DNA of 64,000 bases from Christensenella timonensis (GTDB lineage: Bacteria; Bacillota; Clostridia; Christensenellales; Christensenellaceae), in the NCBI RefSeq assembly GCF_900087015.1, contig NZ_FLKP01000002.1:1302001-1366000 (forward strand), written 5' to 3'. Shown here piece after piece: positions 32,835-42,908 of the stretch (positions are counted from its first letter, which is position 1; each line of letters starts with the position of its first letter). The notes under the pieces are model-generated. The model was not told the origin of the DNA. It was given only the letters and a program-made list of their open reading frames with translations, and did not search any database. The position numbers and the translations under genes were made by a program.

Positions 32835-33767
32835 ATGGAACATATCACAATCATGGGCGGCAGGAAGACGAAAAGCGCCCTTGAAAAAACAATGAAGGGC
32901 GTATTTATCGTTTGCGGCGCCTTTGCCGTAGTGGCAGTCCTTGTGATCACGATCTACATGATCATTTCCGGTGCGCCGGCGATGTTTACGATCGGCCTGA
33001 AGGATTTTTTGTTTGGGACGCAGTGGGCGCCGACGGCGGCAGATCCGAAATTCGGCATATTGCCGATGATCTTAACGTCGCTGGTGGGAACGGGGATCAC
33101 GATTTTGATCGGCGTACCCATTGCGCTGATGGCGGCGGTGTTTGTGTCGGAGGTGGCGCATAAAAAGCTTGCTGGTATCGTAAAACCCGCGATCGAGCTT
33201 TTGGCGGGCATTCCTTCCGTGGTATACGGGCTTTTGGGTATGATCCTGCTGGTACCGCAGATCGCCAAGCTGGAAACGCTTTTATACGCAAACGACCCGA
33301 CGCATACCTTTACGGGCGGTGCAAACATGCTTTCAGGCATCATCGTGCTGACGATCATGATCCTGCCGACGGTCGTCAATATCAGTATCACGTCCCTGAA
33401 GGCCGTACCGCGTGAATATATGGAGGCTTCGCTTGCCACGGGGGCGACGAAGATGCAGACGATATTCAAGGTACAGATCCCGGCGGCAAAGTCGGGGATT
33501 ATTACGGGGGTAGTGCTGGGGATCGGCCGCGCACTGGGCGAAGCGATGGCGATTATCCTGGTGTCCGGTAATGTGGTCAATATGCCGGGGCTGTTTCACA
33601 GCGTACGTTTTTTGACCACGGGCATCGTATCTGAAATGAGCTATGCTTCGGGGTTGCACAGGGAAGCGCTTTTTTCCATCGGACTCGTTTTGTTTATCTT
33701 TATCATGGTGATCAACGTCCTGCTGAATACGATACTGAAAAAGGAGGCGGCAAGCAATGAGAAGTAG
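32835..33767 (+). CDS. pstC: phosphate ABC transporter permease PstC
   Basis: Inner-membrane channel subunit, 310 residues with six predicted transmembrane segments. LAGIPSVVYGLLG and the cytoplasmic loop TSLKAVPREYMEASLATGATKMQTI (EAA motif) are characteristic. AAGGAG precedes ATG. It overlaps pstA by 11 bases, so the two permease subunits are coupled in translation. Confidence 0.95.
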   Translation: MEHITIMGGRKTKSALEKTMKGVFIVCGAFAVVAVLVITIYMIISGAPAMFTIGLKDFLFGTQWAPTAADPKFGILPMILTSLVGTGITILIGVPIALMAAVFVSEVAHKKLAGIVKPAIELLAGIPSVVYGLLGMILLVPQIAKLETLLYANDPTHTFTGGANMLSGIIVLTIMILPTVVNISITSLKAVPREYMEASLATGATKMQTIFKVQIPAAKSGIITGVVLGIGRALGEAMAIILVSGNVVNMPGLFHSVRFLTTGIVSEMSYASGLHREALFSIGLVLFIFIMVINVLLNTILKKEAASNEK

Positions 33768-34644
33768 CATGGAAAAGCTGTCCAACAATATCAGTATCAT
33801 GAAAAGAAAACGCCGCCCCAAAGACGGCGCGCAGATTTTTGCGATCTATGCCTGCGCGATCCTCACGGTCGTGATCCTGTTTTACCTGCTGGCCTACATT
33901 ATGGTGCGCGGACTGCCGCAGATAAGCTGGGAGTTCTTATCCACTGCGCCAAGCGCCCTCAATAAGACGGTGGGGATACTGCCCAGCATATTGAATACAT
34001 TGTATATGATCGGCATCACTTTGCTGATCGCAACACCTGTTGGGGTGGGGGCGGCGATCTACCTGAACGAATACGCGAAGCGCGGGAAAATTGTGCGCGT
34101 GATCGAATTTACGACGGAAACGCTGGCGGGTATCCCGTCGGTACTGTATGGATTGTTTGGCGCGGTATTTTTCGGCATGACGTTGCAGCTGGGATATTCT
34201 ATCCTTGCAGGCGCATTGACGCTGGTGCTGATGATCCTGCCAATCATTGTACGCACGACGCAGGAGGCGCTGAAGACGGTGCCCAATGAATACCGCGAAG
34301 GGGCGCTGGGGATCGGAACAACGAAATGGCACATGATCCGCACGATCATCCTCCCTGGTGCGATCCCGGGAATCATTACCGCAATCATTTTAGCGATCGG
34401 CAGGATCGTAGGGGAATCGGCGGCGCTGTTGTTTACATCCGGCATCGGCACAAATATGCCGGGCAACTTCTTTGGGCATATGATGGAATCGGGGGCGACG
34501 CTTACCGTACAGCTGTACACCTATGCGGCAAAGGGCCAAAATGACGCGGCCTTTGGTATCGCCGCGGTACTGGTCGTGATCGTGCTGGTGATCAACCTAC
34601 TGACCAATTATTTGAGCAAGCGCTTTTCTAACAGGAATAAGTGA
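33757..34644 (+). CDS. pstA: phosphate ABC transporter permease PstA
   Basis: Second channel subunit, 295 residues. ETLAGIPSVLYGLFG and EALKTVPNEYREGALGIGTTKWHMI (EAA loop) parallel PstC but group with PstA. The ATG lies inside the end of pstC with a GGAGG about nine bases ahead. A second in-frame ATG four codons on (33769) is an alternative. The gap to pstB is 16 bases. Confidence 0.95.
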   Translation: MRSSMEKLSNNISIMKRKRRPKDGAQIFAIYACAILTVVILFYLLAYIMVRGLPQISWEFLSTAPSALNKTVGILPSILNTLYMIGITLLIATPVGVGAAIYLNEYAKRGKIVRVIEFTTETLAGIPSVLYGLFGAVFFGMTLQLGYSILAGALTLVLMILPIIVRTTQEALKTVPNEYREGALGIGTTKWHMIRTIILPGAIPGIITAIILAIGRIVGESAALLFTSGIGTNMPGNFFGHMMESGATLTVQLYTYAAKGQNDAAFGIAAVLVVIVLVINLLTNYLSKRFSNRNK

Positions 34645-34660
34645 CGGGGGGGACTGAAAC

Positions 34661-35416
34661 TTGGGTATTAAAATCGAAACAAAAAACCTGGATTTATATT
34701 ATGGGCAAAACCACGCCCTGCAAAATATCAATATGGATATCGAGGAAGGGAAGATCACGGCGCTGATCGGCCCGTCCGGCTGTGGAAAGTCTACCTACCT
34801 GAAAACATTGAACCGTATGAACGACCTGATCGACGGCGTGAAGATCACGGGGGAGGTTCTTCTTGACGGGGAAAACATTTATGACCCGAAGGTGGATGTG
34901 ACCATTCTCCGGAAAAAGGTGGGCATGGTTTTCCAGAAACCAAATCCCTTTCCCATGAGCATTTACGATAATATCGCCTATGGGCCGCGTATCCACGGGA
35001 TCAAAAACCGCTTAGATCTCGACGGCATCGTGGAGAGCAGCCTGAAAGGGGCGGCATTGTGGGACGAAGTACGCGACCGGCTGAAAAAGAGCGCGCTCGG
35101 TTTGTCGGGCGGACAGCAGCAGCGGCTGTGTATTGCGCGGGCCATCGCCGTTTCACCGGAGGTCATATTGATGGACGAGCCGACATCTGCACTGGATCCG
35201 ATCTCCACGACCAAGATCGAGGATTTGATGAGCGAGCTCAAGAAAAAATACACGGTCGTCATCGTCACGCACAATATGCAGCAGGCGGTGCGTATTTCCG
35301 ACCGTACGGCATTTTTCCTCTTGGGGGAAATGATCGAATACGCAAAGACAGAAGACCTGTTCAGTATGCCGAAGGACAAACGGACGGAGGATTACATCAC
35401 CGGGCGCTTCGGATGA
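34661..35416 (+). CDS. pstB: phosphate ABC transporter ATP-binding protein PstB
   Basis: ATPase of the Pst importer. It shows Walker [28 protein letters not shown] (the PstB-type Q-loop), signature LSGGQQQR, Walker [14 protein letters not shown] and VTHNMQQA. Translation starts at TTG 34661 behind GGGGGG. Length is 251 residues. phoU follows after 18 bases, as is usual, because PstB and PhoU together signal phosphate status to PhoR. Confidence 0.97.
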   Translation: MGIKIETKNLDLYYGQNHALQNINMDIEEGKITALIGPSGCGKSTYLKTLNRMNDLIDGVKITGEVLLDGENIYDPKVDVTILRKKVGMVFQKPNPFPMSIYDNIAYGPRIHGIKNRLDLDGIVESSLKGAALWDEVRDRLKKSALGLSGGQQQRLCIARAIAVSPEVILMDEPTSALDPISTTKIEDLMSELKKKYTVVIVTHNMQQAVRISDRTAFFLLGEMIEYAKTEDLFSMPKDKRTEDYITGRFG

Positions 35417-35434
35417 CGGAAGAAAGGAAAACGT

Positions 35435-36091
35435 ATGAGAAATAAATTTGATGTGGAACTGGAAAATTTGAACCTTGACCTGATACGAATGGGCGCGATG
35501 GCGGAAGAAACGATCACAAAGGTTTTGAGCGTCATTGAAGAATGTGATATGGCCGGCGCGCGGGAGATCATCGAGGACGACGATTTGGTGGATGCGATGG
35601 CACGGCAGATCGAGAGCCGCTCCATGAAACTGATCATGAAGCAGCAGCCGGTCGCCAAGGACTTGCGCATGATATCGACGGCCCTGAAAATGATTACGGA
35701 TATCGAGCGGATATGCGACCAGGCAGCGGATATTTCTGAAATCACGCTCACGATCTGCAAGAACCTGACGATCGACCGGCCGCAGCATATACAGAAGATG
35801 GGGAAGCGGGCGGCGCAGATGGTACATATGGCGGTCGATTCGTACGTGCACCGCGATATGGAGCTGGCGGAACAGGTGATCGAGCTCGACAACGAAGTAG
35901 ACCGCCTGTACGATGTGGTCAAAAATGAGCTGTTGCAGATGGCGATCGAAGACCAGGAAAAGATCGACCAGATCGTTGACTTCCTGATGATCGCAAAGTA
36001 TCTGGAACGCATCGGCGACCACGCGGAAAATATCGCGGAGTGGGCGATGTTCTCGGAAACGGGCGTGCACAAGGACAAACGGATCCTGTAA
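35435..36091 (+). CDS. phoU: phosphate signalling protein PhoU
   Basis: Two three-helix repeats of about 100 residues form a cytoplasmic regulator that connects the Pst transporter with PhoR and lowers Pho signalling when phosphate is ample. The metal-binding motifs are visible as DLRMISTALKMITDIERICDQAADI (about 76-100) and FLMIAKYLERIGDHAENIAEW (about 186-206). Length is 218 residues. AAAGGAAAA lies upstream of ATG. A TATAAT sits 20 bases after its stop, so the regulator genes may have an additional weak promoter. Confidence 0.95.
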   Translation: MRNKFDVELENLNLDLIRMGAMAEETITKVLSVIEECDMAGAREIIEDDDLVDAMARQIESRSMKLIMKQQPVAKDLRMISTALKMITDIERICDQAADISEITLTICKNLTIDRPQHIQKMGKRAAQMVHMAVDSYVHRDMELAEQVIELDNEVDRLYDVVKNELLQMAIEDQEKIDQIVDFLMIAKYLERIGDHAENIAEWAMFSETGVHKDKRIL

Positions 36092-36125
36092 GGCTGTGGT
36101 ATAATAAAACCGAGGTGAAACGTTT

Positions 36126-36809
36126 ATGGCTTTTGTATCGGTAGTCGAAGACGACGCGGCGGTAAGGGAACTGATAACCTGTACGCTGCAATCGGCAGGA
36201 TTTGATGTGCATGCGTATGCATGCGGCGAGGATATGCTGCGCGAATATGGCAGGATGGAAACACCGCAGGCGATCCTGCTGGATATCATGCTGCCAGGCA
36301 TAGACGGTTTTGAAACGCTTCGCCGGCTGCGTGAAAAAGAGGACTTTGCGGTACCGGTGATATTCCTCACCGCACGTACGACCGAAGTGGATAAAGTGTC
36401 GGGGCTCAACCAAGGGGCGGACGACTATATCACCAAGCCGTTCGGCGTATTGGAACTCATTGCGCGCGTCAACGCCGTGATACGGCGTGCGGGCCAGCGG
36501 ACGGGGAAGCCGGGGGTGCAGGCCATGGAGCAGGGCGGCCTTGTGATGGACACAACGGGACATATCCTGTATGTGGACGGAAAAAAGACGGAGCTGACAT
36601 ATAAAGAATTTGAGATGCTGCGGTATTTTATGAAAAATACGGGCATGGTACTGACGCGGGAAATGCTGCTCAACAAGATCTGGGGGATCGAGGCGGATAT
36701 CGAGACGCGTACGGTGGATATGCACATCAAAACGCTGAGAAAGAAGCTGGGGCGCTGCGGCGATTATATCAAGACCGTCCGCGGCGTGGGCTATCGCTTT
36801 GAGGTATGA
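36126..36809 (+). CDS. phoP: PhoP/PhoB-type response regulator
   Basis: OmpR-family transcription factor, 227 residues. The receiver domain has the acidic pair around E8-D10, phospho-acceptor D53 (LLDIMLPG), T82 and K104 (TKPFG). The C-terminal winged helix shows LTYKEFEMLRYF, TREMLLNKIWG and RTVDMHIKTLRKKLG. It is expected to bind the Pho box at 31743-31783. The gene follows phoU and is followed by the kinase gene with a three-base gap. Position and family make the Pho assignment strong, though sequence alone does not prove the stimulus. Confidence 0.92.
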   Translation: MAFVSVVEDDAAVRELITCTLQSAGFDVHAYACGEDMLREYGRMETPQAILLDIMLPGIDGFETLRRLREKEDFAVPVIFLTARTTEVDKVSGLNQGADDYITKPFGVLELIARVNAVIRRAGQRTGKPGVQAMEQGGLVMDTTGHILYVDGKKTELTYKEFEMLRYFMKNTGMVLTREMLLNKIWGIEADIETRTVDMHIKTLRKKLGRCGDYIKTVRGVGYRFEV

Positions 36810-36812
36810 TAC

Positions 36813-38543
36813 GTGAAAAAGAAAATTGTATTATTTATGACCTGCATGCTGGTGGTCGCGCTTGTGGTGACGGTGTTTGTATCAACATTTAGCTTCCGCG
36901 GGACATATGCAAACGACATGGTGGACGTGCTCAAAGGCAATGTGAACGCGATCGCGCTGGCAGTCGGAGACGAGCAAAGCCCGGATTACCAAACGATCGC
37001 GGATAAATACCAGCAGGCGTATGGACAGAACAACCGCGTGACTTTTATCGCGCCCGACGGCAGTGTGCTCGCGGACGCGCCCGAAGGGGACGAACCGCTC
37101 CAGAACCATCTGGATCGTCCGGAAATCAAAGAGGCGATCAACGGCTCGTTTGGTTATGAGGTGCGGTATTCCCAGACAAAGGGATATGAGATGGTCTACG
37201 TTGCAAAACAACTGCCGGATGGCGTGATCGTACGCAACGCGATGCCGCTCGCCAATGTGGGTAACATCATCAACCAGACATTGCCGGTCATCATTATGAT
37301 GTTTATTGTCCTGGTCGTGATCGCCGTAATTTTTTCCGGCAGGTTTGCGCAGAGCATCCTGCGGCCGTTCGGAAGGTTGTATGAGTCCATCCAGGCATAT
37401 GTCGGCGGGAAAAGCAAAAAACTGGAGGTGCAGAGCGCATATCCGGAATTTGAGGATATCACACGCGCCTTTACGCGCCTTGCACAGCGGTTGAACCGTT
37501 ATATCGAGCGGGTCAAGGCGGAAAACAAGAAGACGTCGCTCATCATCGACAGCCTGAGCGAGGGGCTGCTCATTGTGGATGAAAAGATGGATGTGCTGCT
37601 CATCAATGCGGCGGCAAAAGAAATATTGGGCGCGGGTGAAGATGTCGGCAGCGAAAATATCCTGCATTTTATCCGCAGGCAGGATGTCGTCAAAAAGCTG
37701 GAAAAGTCGATGGCGCAGAAAAAGAACAAGCGTTTTGAGGTGCGCGACGAATTGAACAACAGGGTGTACCGTTTTTATACCAGTATCGTGGCGGACAGTT
37801 CGTTTGCGGGCAGCAATGGGTACGGTATGCTGGTGTTGATCAGCGACGTGACGGATATTGAAAAATCCGAGCGCATCCGCAGGGATTTCGCGGCAAACGT
37901 GTCGCATGAGCTGAAGACGCCGCTCACCTCCATCAACGGGTTTGCGCAGCTGATCGAAAACGGTATGGTGGACGATCCGCAAAAAACGGCGGAATATGCA
38001 AAACGGATCACGGAGGAATCTGACCGGCTTATGGGGCTGATCAATGATACGCTGCAGCTATCCGAACTGGAACAGATCACCATCGACGAAAGTGTGGAAA
38101 GCGTGGAGCTGGAAACGATCGCGCAGGATGTGCTGCATCTTTTGGAAAACAAGATCCAGAAAGGCGGCATAGAAACAGGGGTGGAAGGGCACGCGGAGAT
38201 CAGGGCGAACAAAGCCCGTATGAAGGAACTGATCCTGAACCTGTGCGATAATGCCGTGAAATACAGCCAGCGGGGCGGGCATGTCACAATCCGGCTGGAG
38301 GAAGATGCGGAAAACGCATATATCCATGTGCGCGACGACGGTATCGGTATTCCAGAGGAAGAAGCGGATCGGATATTCGAGAGGTTCTACAGGGCAAAAA
38401 ATTCGGGCGCGGGCGCAGTCAGCGGTACGGGCCTCGGGCTTGCGATCGCAAAGCACATCACGTCGCTGTATGACGGCGAGCTTACGGTGGTCAGCGAGCT
38501 TGGAAAGGGGAGCGAATTCACCGCCCGCCTGAAAAAAGAATAA
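36813..38543 (+). CDS. phoR: PhoR-type sensor histidine kinase
   Basis: Membrane kinase of 576 residues. One transmembrane helix at about 5-27, an extracytoplasmic region to about 150, and a second helix at about 155-177 are followed by HAMP-like and PAS segments (SLIIDSLSEGLLIVDEK). The dimerisation box FAANVSHELKTPLTSI has the phosphorylated H365. The N box (LNLCDNAVKYS), G1 (VRDDGIGIP) and G2 (GTGLGLAI) complete the ATPase. GTG start. It ends at a strong terminator shared with the converging phosphoglucomutase gene. Confidence 0.92.
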   Translation: MKKKIVLFMTCMLVVALVVTVFVSTFSFRGTYANDMVDVLKGNVNAIALAVGDEQSPDYQTIADKYQQAYGQNNRVTFIAPDGSVLADAPEGDEPLQNHLDRPEIKEAINGSFGYEVRYSQTKGYEMVYVAKQLPDGVIVRNAMPLANVGNIINQTLPVIIMMFIVLVVIAVIFSGRFAQSILRPFGRLYESIQAYVGGKSKKLEVQSAYPEFEDITRAFTRLAQRLNRYIERVKAENKKTSLIIDSLSEGLLIVDEKMDVLLINAAAKEILGAGEDVGSENILHFIRRQDVVKKLEKSMAQKKNKRFEVRDELNNRVYRFYTSIVADSSFAGSNGYGMLVLISDVTDIEKSERIRRDFAANVSHELKTPLTSINGFAQLIENGMVDDPQKTAEYAKRITEESDRLMGLINDTLQLSELEQITIDESVESVELETIAQDVLHLLENKIQKGGIETGVEGHAEIRANKARMKELILNLCDNAVKYSQRGGHVTIRLEEDAENAYIHVRDDGIGIPEEEADRIFERFYRAKNSGAGAVSGTGLGLAIAKHITSLYDGELTVVSELGKGSEFTARLKKE

Positions 38544-38551
38544 GATGTATG

Positions 38552-38582
38552 AAAAAGCCGCCCCAAAAAAGGCGGCTTTTTT
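38552..38582. terminator. bidirectional terminator between phoR and the phosphoglucomutase gene
   Basis: AAAAAGCCGCC pairs with GGCGGCTTTTT around an A-rich loop, with T runs on both strands. Confidence 0.9.
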
Positions 38583-38593
38583 ATGTAATTACC

Positions 38594-40315
38594 TCAGTCG
38601 GTCAATTTTTCGATGAGCGCGACGGCATCCTCTTTTAACTTGCCGAGCAGGTATTTTGCTTCCGATTTGTCGGCGGAAGAAGCGGAAAGGTAGGATTTCA
38701 ATTTGGGCTCCGTACCGGACGGGCGGATGATGAAACGCGCGCCGTCAAGTTCAAAATACAGTACATTGGACTTTTCCATGGGAATGGGCGTCTTATCGCC
38801 GGTGCGCATGTCGGTACGCTCCTGCTTTAAATAATCCCGTACCGCGAGTACGTCAAAACTGCCGATCCTGGCAGGATAGCCTGCACGCAATGCTTTGACG
38901 GCGTTCTGTATTTTCTCGATTCCTTCTTTTCCGTAAAGGGTCTTGGATACGACTAGTTCCTCGAACCAGCCGTATTTCTCATACATGGCGATCACCGCCT
39001 GGTATAATGTTATCCCTTTGGAAGCATACCAGCAGGCGGCCTCTGCTACCATCATGGCAGCCTGTACCGCGTCCTTGTCGCGCACGAACGTACCCTGCAG
39101 GAAGCCGTAGCTCTCCTCGTAACCAAACAGGAATTTGCCTTTTCCCGTTTGCTCGGACAGCTTAATCTGCTCTGCGATAAACTTGAAACCAGTGAACACG
39201 CTGCGAAGCTTTACGCCGTAATGTGCGGCGATCACGTCTGCAAGGTCTGTGGAAACAATGGATTTGACGACGAATTCATCGCCCGTAAAGGACGGCTGCT
39301 TCTGGAAAAGGACATAATCCATCAGCAGGCAGCCAATCTCGTTACCGGAAAGAATGGTGAAATCGTTGCTGTCGTCACGCACGGCAACGCCGAGGCGGTC
39401 GCTGTCCGGGTCGGTCGCCAATATCAAATCGGCATTTTTCTGGTTGGCAAGCGCCATTGCCAGGTCAAAACACTGTCGTTCCTCCGGGTTAGGCGCTTTG
39501 ACGGTGGGAAAGGCCGGGTCAGGATACTCCTGCAGCGGCACAACATGGATATTTTTGTATCCAAGGTCTTTTAAGACCCGGCGTACGGGGATATTGCCCG
39601 TACCGTGCAGGGGCGTGTAGACGATATTGAGCGTATCTGCCTGCTGTTTCACGATGTCGGGGATCAGGCACAGGTCTTCTACCTTTTTGAAATATATCTC
39701 GTCGAGCTTGTCGCCGATATAGGTGAGCAGACCCGTCCGCTCCGCTTCGTCCAGGGGCATGGAATCGATGTGGAACATATCGTCGATCCGGCTGATGTAC
39801 TCCGTGATGCGGTCGGAATCCGCCACGGGGCACTGCCCGCCGTCTTCACCATATACCTTATATCCGTTGTATTCCGGCGGGTTATGGCTGGCGGTGATGA
39901 CCACGCCTGCCGTAGTCTTGAGCTCCAAAATGGTGAAAGAAAGCTGCGGTACGCTGTGCGGCGTATCGTACATGAATACATGGATGCCGTTTTGGCATAA
40001 TACCCCCGCGGTTTCGCGCGCGAAAAGGTCGCTGTTCCTGCGTGTATCATACGCGATGGCGACGCCCGCCTCGGGATCGCCGTTTTTCAAGATATTGTTG
40101 GCAAGCGCTTGTGTCGCACGCCTGACCGTAAAGACATTCATGCGGTTGCGCCCTAAGCCGATAATGCCGCGCATACCTGCCGTACCGAATTCCATTTCCT
40201 TATAAAAACTATCCTGCAGGGTATCGCCGTCCGCCGCCATAGCAAGAAGCTCGGCTTCGTATTCGCTGCCTGCAAGAGCACTTTTCCATTGTTCATAGCT
40301 TTGCTGGTATGTCAT
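38594..40315 (-). CDS. pgcA: alpha-phosphoglucomutase / phosphomannomutase
   Basis: Interconverts glucose 1- and 6-phosphate for glycogen, cell-wall and glycolipid sugar supply. GTAGMRGIIG at the N-terminus, the phosphoserine loop TASHNPPEYNGYK with S143, the metal loop DPDSDR and the phosphate-binding RPSGTEPK near the C-terminus are all present. At 573 residues it is the long form found in Bacillota (PgcA-like). It follows the LUD gene after 38 bases on the same strand, so the two may be co-transcribed. Confidence 0.94.
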   Translation of the reverse strand: MTYQQSYEQWKSALAGSEYEAELLAMAADGDTLQDSFYKEMEFGTAGMRGIIGLGRNRMNVFTVRRATQALANNILKNGDPEAGVAIAYDTRRNSDLFARETAGVLCQNGIHVFMYDTPHSVPQLSFTILELKTTAGVVITASHNPPEYNGYKVYGEDGGQCPVADSDRITEYISRIDDMFHIDSMPLDEAERTGLLTYIGDKLDEIYFKKVEDLCLIPDIVKQQADTLNIVYTPLHGTGNIPVRRVLKDLGYKNIHVVPLQEYPDPAFPTVKAPNPEERQCFDLAMALANQKNADLILATDPDSDRLGVAVRDDSNDFTILSGNEIGCLLMDYVLFQKQPSFTGDEFVVKSIVSTDLADVIAAHYGVKLRSVFTGFKFIAEQIKLSEQTGKGKFLFGYEESYGFLQGTFVRDKDAVQAAMMVAEAACWYASKGITLYQAVIAMYEKYGWFEELVVSKTLYGKEGIEKIQNAVKALRAGYPARIGSFDVLAVRDYLKQERTDMRTGDKTPIPMEKSNVLYFELDGARFIIRPSGTEPKLKSYLSASSADKSEAKYLLGKLKEDAVALIEKLTD

Positions 40316-40353
40316 GTTAGGGTTCCTCCCGGAATTATATTTAGGATAAGGTA

Positions 40354-40968
40354 TTAATAACCCAGATTTTCATTGATTAAAAGGATATGGATATCTTTGC
40401 CCTTAGGCGGATACTGGATACGCACTGTGACATTGCACATACGCTGCCCTGTGCACTCCTCGCACTTACCGGTTTTTGCACAAGGCGTATCGAGACCTAA
40501 ACGCCGCGCGTTTTTGGGACAGGCCTCCTTCTTGATGCGGGCGATCGCATCGTGCGGCCCTTTGGTGACCTTGTTGACGCCGCACACGACAATGACCTTG
40601 TCCGGCCCGAAAAACATGGCCGCAGCGCGGTTACCGTTCCCATCGATATTGATCAGGTCGCCCTGCTGCGTCAGCGCGTTGGTGGACGTCAGGTATACAT
40701 CCGCATTCATCGCGTTCCGCCATATCGTTTTCACATCAGGGTTTTCCTTTTGGCGTTCAAGCACCTGGGAATAGATTTCCTTGCCGGTCGCCACGACTGC
40801 GTCAAAAATGCCCGTCTCATTAAGGGTAACGCTTCCGCCGATGCCGACGGACTGTGCACCGGAAAGCAATTTCAGGACAGCTTCCTTTGCTGAAGCAGCA
40901 TTTTCAAAGAATTCCGCGTGAAATCCTTTTTGATTCAGAAGGCCGATCAGTTCATCATATTGGCTCAT
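40354..40968 (-). CDS. LUD-domain (lactate utilisation, LutC-like) protein
   Basis: 204 residues of the LUD family. SVGIGGSVTLNETGIFDAV and STNALTQQGDLINIDGNGNR are the conserved segments. A Cys-rich C-terminal segment (CPKNARR, CAKTGKCEECTGQRMC) could bind an iron-sulphur cluster, unlike simple LutC. In many Clostridia this stand-alone form is annotated only as lactate utilisation protein; its reaction is unknown. A TATAAT lies upstream on the minus strand (41004-41009). Confidence 0.82.
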   Translation of the reverse strand: MSQYDELIGLLNQKGFHAEFFENAASAKEAVLKLLSGAQSVGIGGSVTLNETGIFDAVVATGKEIYSQVLERQKENPDVKTIWRNAMNADVYLTSTNALTQQGDLINIDGNGNRAAAMFFGPDKVIVVCGVNKVTKGPHDAIARIKKEACPKNARRLGLDTPCAKTGKCEECTGQRMCNVTVRIQYPPKGKDIHILLINENLGY

Positions 40969-41043
40969 TGCAAGACCCCTCGCTTTCCTCGATCCTTTTT
41001 TTCATTATAGCACATTTCGGTTAGCGGATGCGCAGGAATTTTA

Positions 41044-41072
41044 TTGCATTTTAAGCCGTATTTTCGTATGAT
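41044..41072 (+). promoter_or_regulatory. candidate promoter of lepA-hemW
   Basis: TTGCAT at 41044-41049 and TATGAT at 41067-41072, spacer 17 bp. Confidence 0.55.
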
Positions 41073-41101
41073 ATATCTTGGAATACTTTTGAGGTGGATA
41101 A

Positions 41102-42904
41102 ATGAGCAACGACTATCAAAAAAACATACGGAATTTTTGTATCATAGCACATATAGACCATGGCAAATCGACGCTGTCGGACAGGTTGATCGAGATGACG
41201 GGCACGGTCGCGAGCAGGGACTTAAAGGAACAGCTGCTCGATACGATGGATTTGGAGCGTGAGCGCGGGATCACGATCAAATCGCAGGCGGTACGCATGC
41301 TCTACGAAAAGGACGGCCAGGAGTACGAGCTGAACCTGATCGATACGCCCGGGCATGTGGATTTTACCTATGAGGTGTCGCGTTCCTTGGCGGCGTGCGA
41401 GGGCGCTGTACTCGTCGTGGACGCGAGCCAGGGGATCGAGGCGCAGACGCTGGCGAACGTCTATCTTGCGATGGACAATAACCTGGAGATTATTCCGGTG
41501 ATCAACAAGGTAGACCTGCCGAGCGCCCGCCCGGATGAGATCGCCGCCGAAATCGAGGATGTGCTGGGGCTGGACGCTTCGGATGCGCCGCGCGTGAGCG
41601 CGAAAAGCGGCGAGAATGTAGAACAGGTCTTAGAAGCGATCGTAGACAAGCTGCCGCCGCCGTCCGGGGATGAAAACGCGCCGCTCAAGGCATTGGTTTT
41701 TGATTCGTATTACGATAATTATAAGGGCGCGATCAGCTATGTGCGCGTGATGGACGGAACCGTATCCGAAGATACGGAGATCAAATTCATGGCTTCCGGC
41801 AGGACGTTCGACGTGACGGAAGTCGGGGTGTTTGCACCGGAGCTGATCCCGGCAAAGGAGCTGAAAGCAGGCGACGTAGGGTACATCGCCGCGAGCATCA
41901 AAAATGTTGCGGACACGCGCGTGGGCGATACGGTGACGGACGTTGCACATCCGGCAAAAGAGCCGCTGCCCGGTTACAAAAAGATCACGCCGATGGTATA
42001 CTGCGGTATTTATCCCGCGGACGGCGCGAAATATGACGACCTGCGCGACGCGCTCGAAAAACTGCAATTAAACGACGCATCGCTGCTGTACGACCCGGAG
42101 GTTTCCGTGGCGCTGGGGTTTGGTTTCCGCTGCGGATTTTTGGGATTGCTGCATATGGAGATCATCCAGGAGCGTTTGGAGCGTGAGTTTGATTTGGATC
42201 TTGTGACCACGGCGCCCAGCGTTTCTTACCGTGTGCACCTGATGAGCGGGGAGGAGATCGAGATCGAGAACCCGACCAACCTGCCGGATGTTTCGATGAT
42301 CGAATATATGGAAGAACCTGTCGCCAAGGTAAGCGTGATGACGCCGGATACCTATGTGGGCGCGGTCATGGAGTTGTGCCAGGAAAAGCGCGGTACGTTC
42401 AAGAACATGGAATACATCGAGGCGACGCGTGTATTGCTGCATTATGAAATACCGCTGAATGAGATCATTTACGACTTTTTCGACAACTTAAAATCGCGGA
42501 CGCGCGGGTATGCGTCTATGGATTATGAGGTAAAGGGGTACGAGAAGAGCGAGCTCGTGAAGCTGGACATCCTCTTAAACGGGGAGATGTGCGACGCGCT
42601 TTCGCTGATCGTACACAAAGACCGTGCTTATGCGCGCGGCAGGATCATCGCTGAAAAGCTGAAGGAAGTGATCCCGCGCCAGATGTTCGAGATCCCGATC
42701 CAGGCGGCGATCGGCGGCAAGATCATTGCGCGTGAGACCGTCAAGGCGCTTAGGAAAGACGTGCTTGCCAAATGCTACGGCGGCGATATCTCACGTAAAA
42801 AAAAGCTGCTTGAAAAGCAAAAAGAGGGTAAGAAACGCATGCGCCAGGTGGGAAGCGTAGAAGTCCCGTCCGAGGCATTCATGAGCGTTCTCAAGATGGA
42901 TTAG
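41102..42904 (+). CDS. lepA: elongation factor 4 (LepA)
   Basis: Ribosome-associated GTPase. G1 AHIDHGKST, the switch stretch [22 protein letters not shown] and NKVDLPSA identify the GTPase. [17 protein letters not shown] and the C-terminal [25 protein letters not shown] region (here only noted by its CYGGD start) are specific to LepA. Length of 600 residues is standard. GAGGTGG lies upstream of ATG. hemW follows after four bases, a frequent pairing in Bacillota. Confidence 0.97.
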   Translation: MSNDYQKNIRNFCIIAHIDHGKSTLSDRLIEMTGTVASRDLKEQLLDTMDLERERGITIKSQAVRMLYEKDGQEYELNLIDTPGHVDFTYEVSRSLAACEGAVLVVDASQGIEAQTLANVYLAMDNNLEIIPVINKVDLPSARPDEIAAEIEDVLGLDASDAPRVSAKSGENVEQVLEAIVDKLPPPSGDENAPLKALVFDSYYDNYKGAISYVRVMDGTVSEDTEIKFMASGRTFDVTEVGVFAPELIPAKELKAGDVGYIAASIKNVADTRVGDTVTDVAHPAKEPLPGYKKITPMVYCGIYPADGAKYDDLRDALEKLQLNDASLLYDPEVSVALGFGFRCGFLGLLHMEIIQERLEREFDLDLVTTAPSVSYRVHLMSGEEIEIENPTNLPDVSMIEYMEEPVAKVSVMTPDTYVGAVMELCQEKRGTFKNMEYIEATRVLLHYEIPLNEIIYDFFDNLKSRTRGYASMDYEVKGYEKSELVKLDILLNGEMCDALSLIVHKDRAYARGRIIAEKLKEVIPRQMFEIPIQAAIGGKIIARETVKALRKDVLAKCYGGDISRKKKLLEKQKEGKKRMRQVGSVEVPSEAFMSVLKMD

Positions 42905-42908
42905 GGCT

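Noticed and set aside
35153-36409. Long minus-strand frame across pstB, phoU and phoP
   Set aside because: It spans three well-identified plus-strand genes and their gaps, and shows no start signal or domain.
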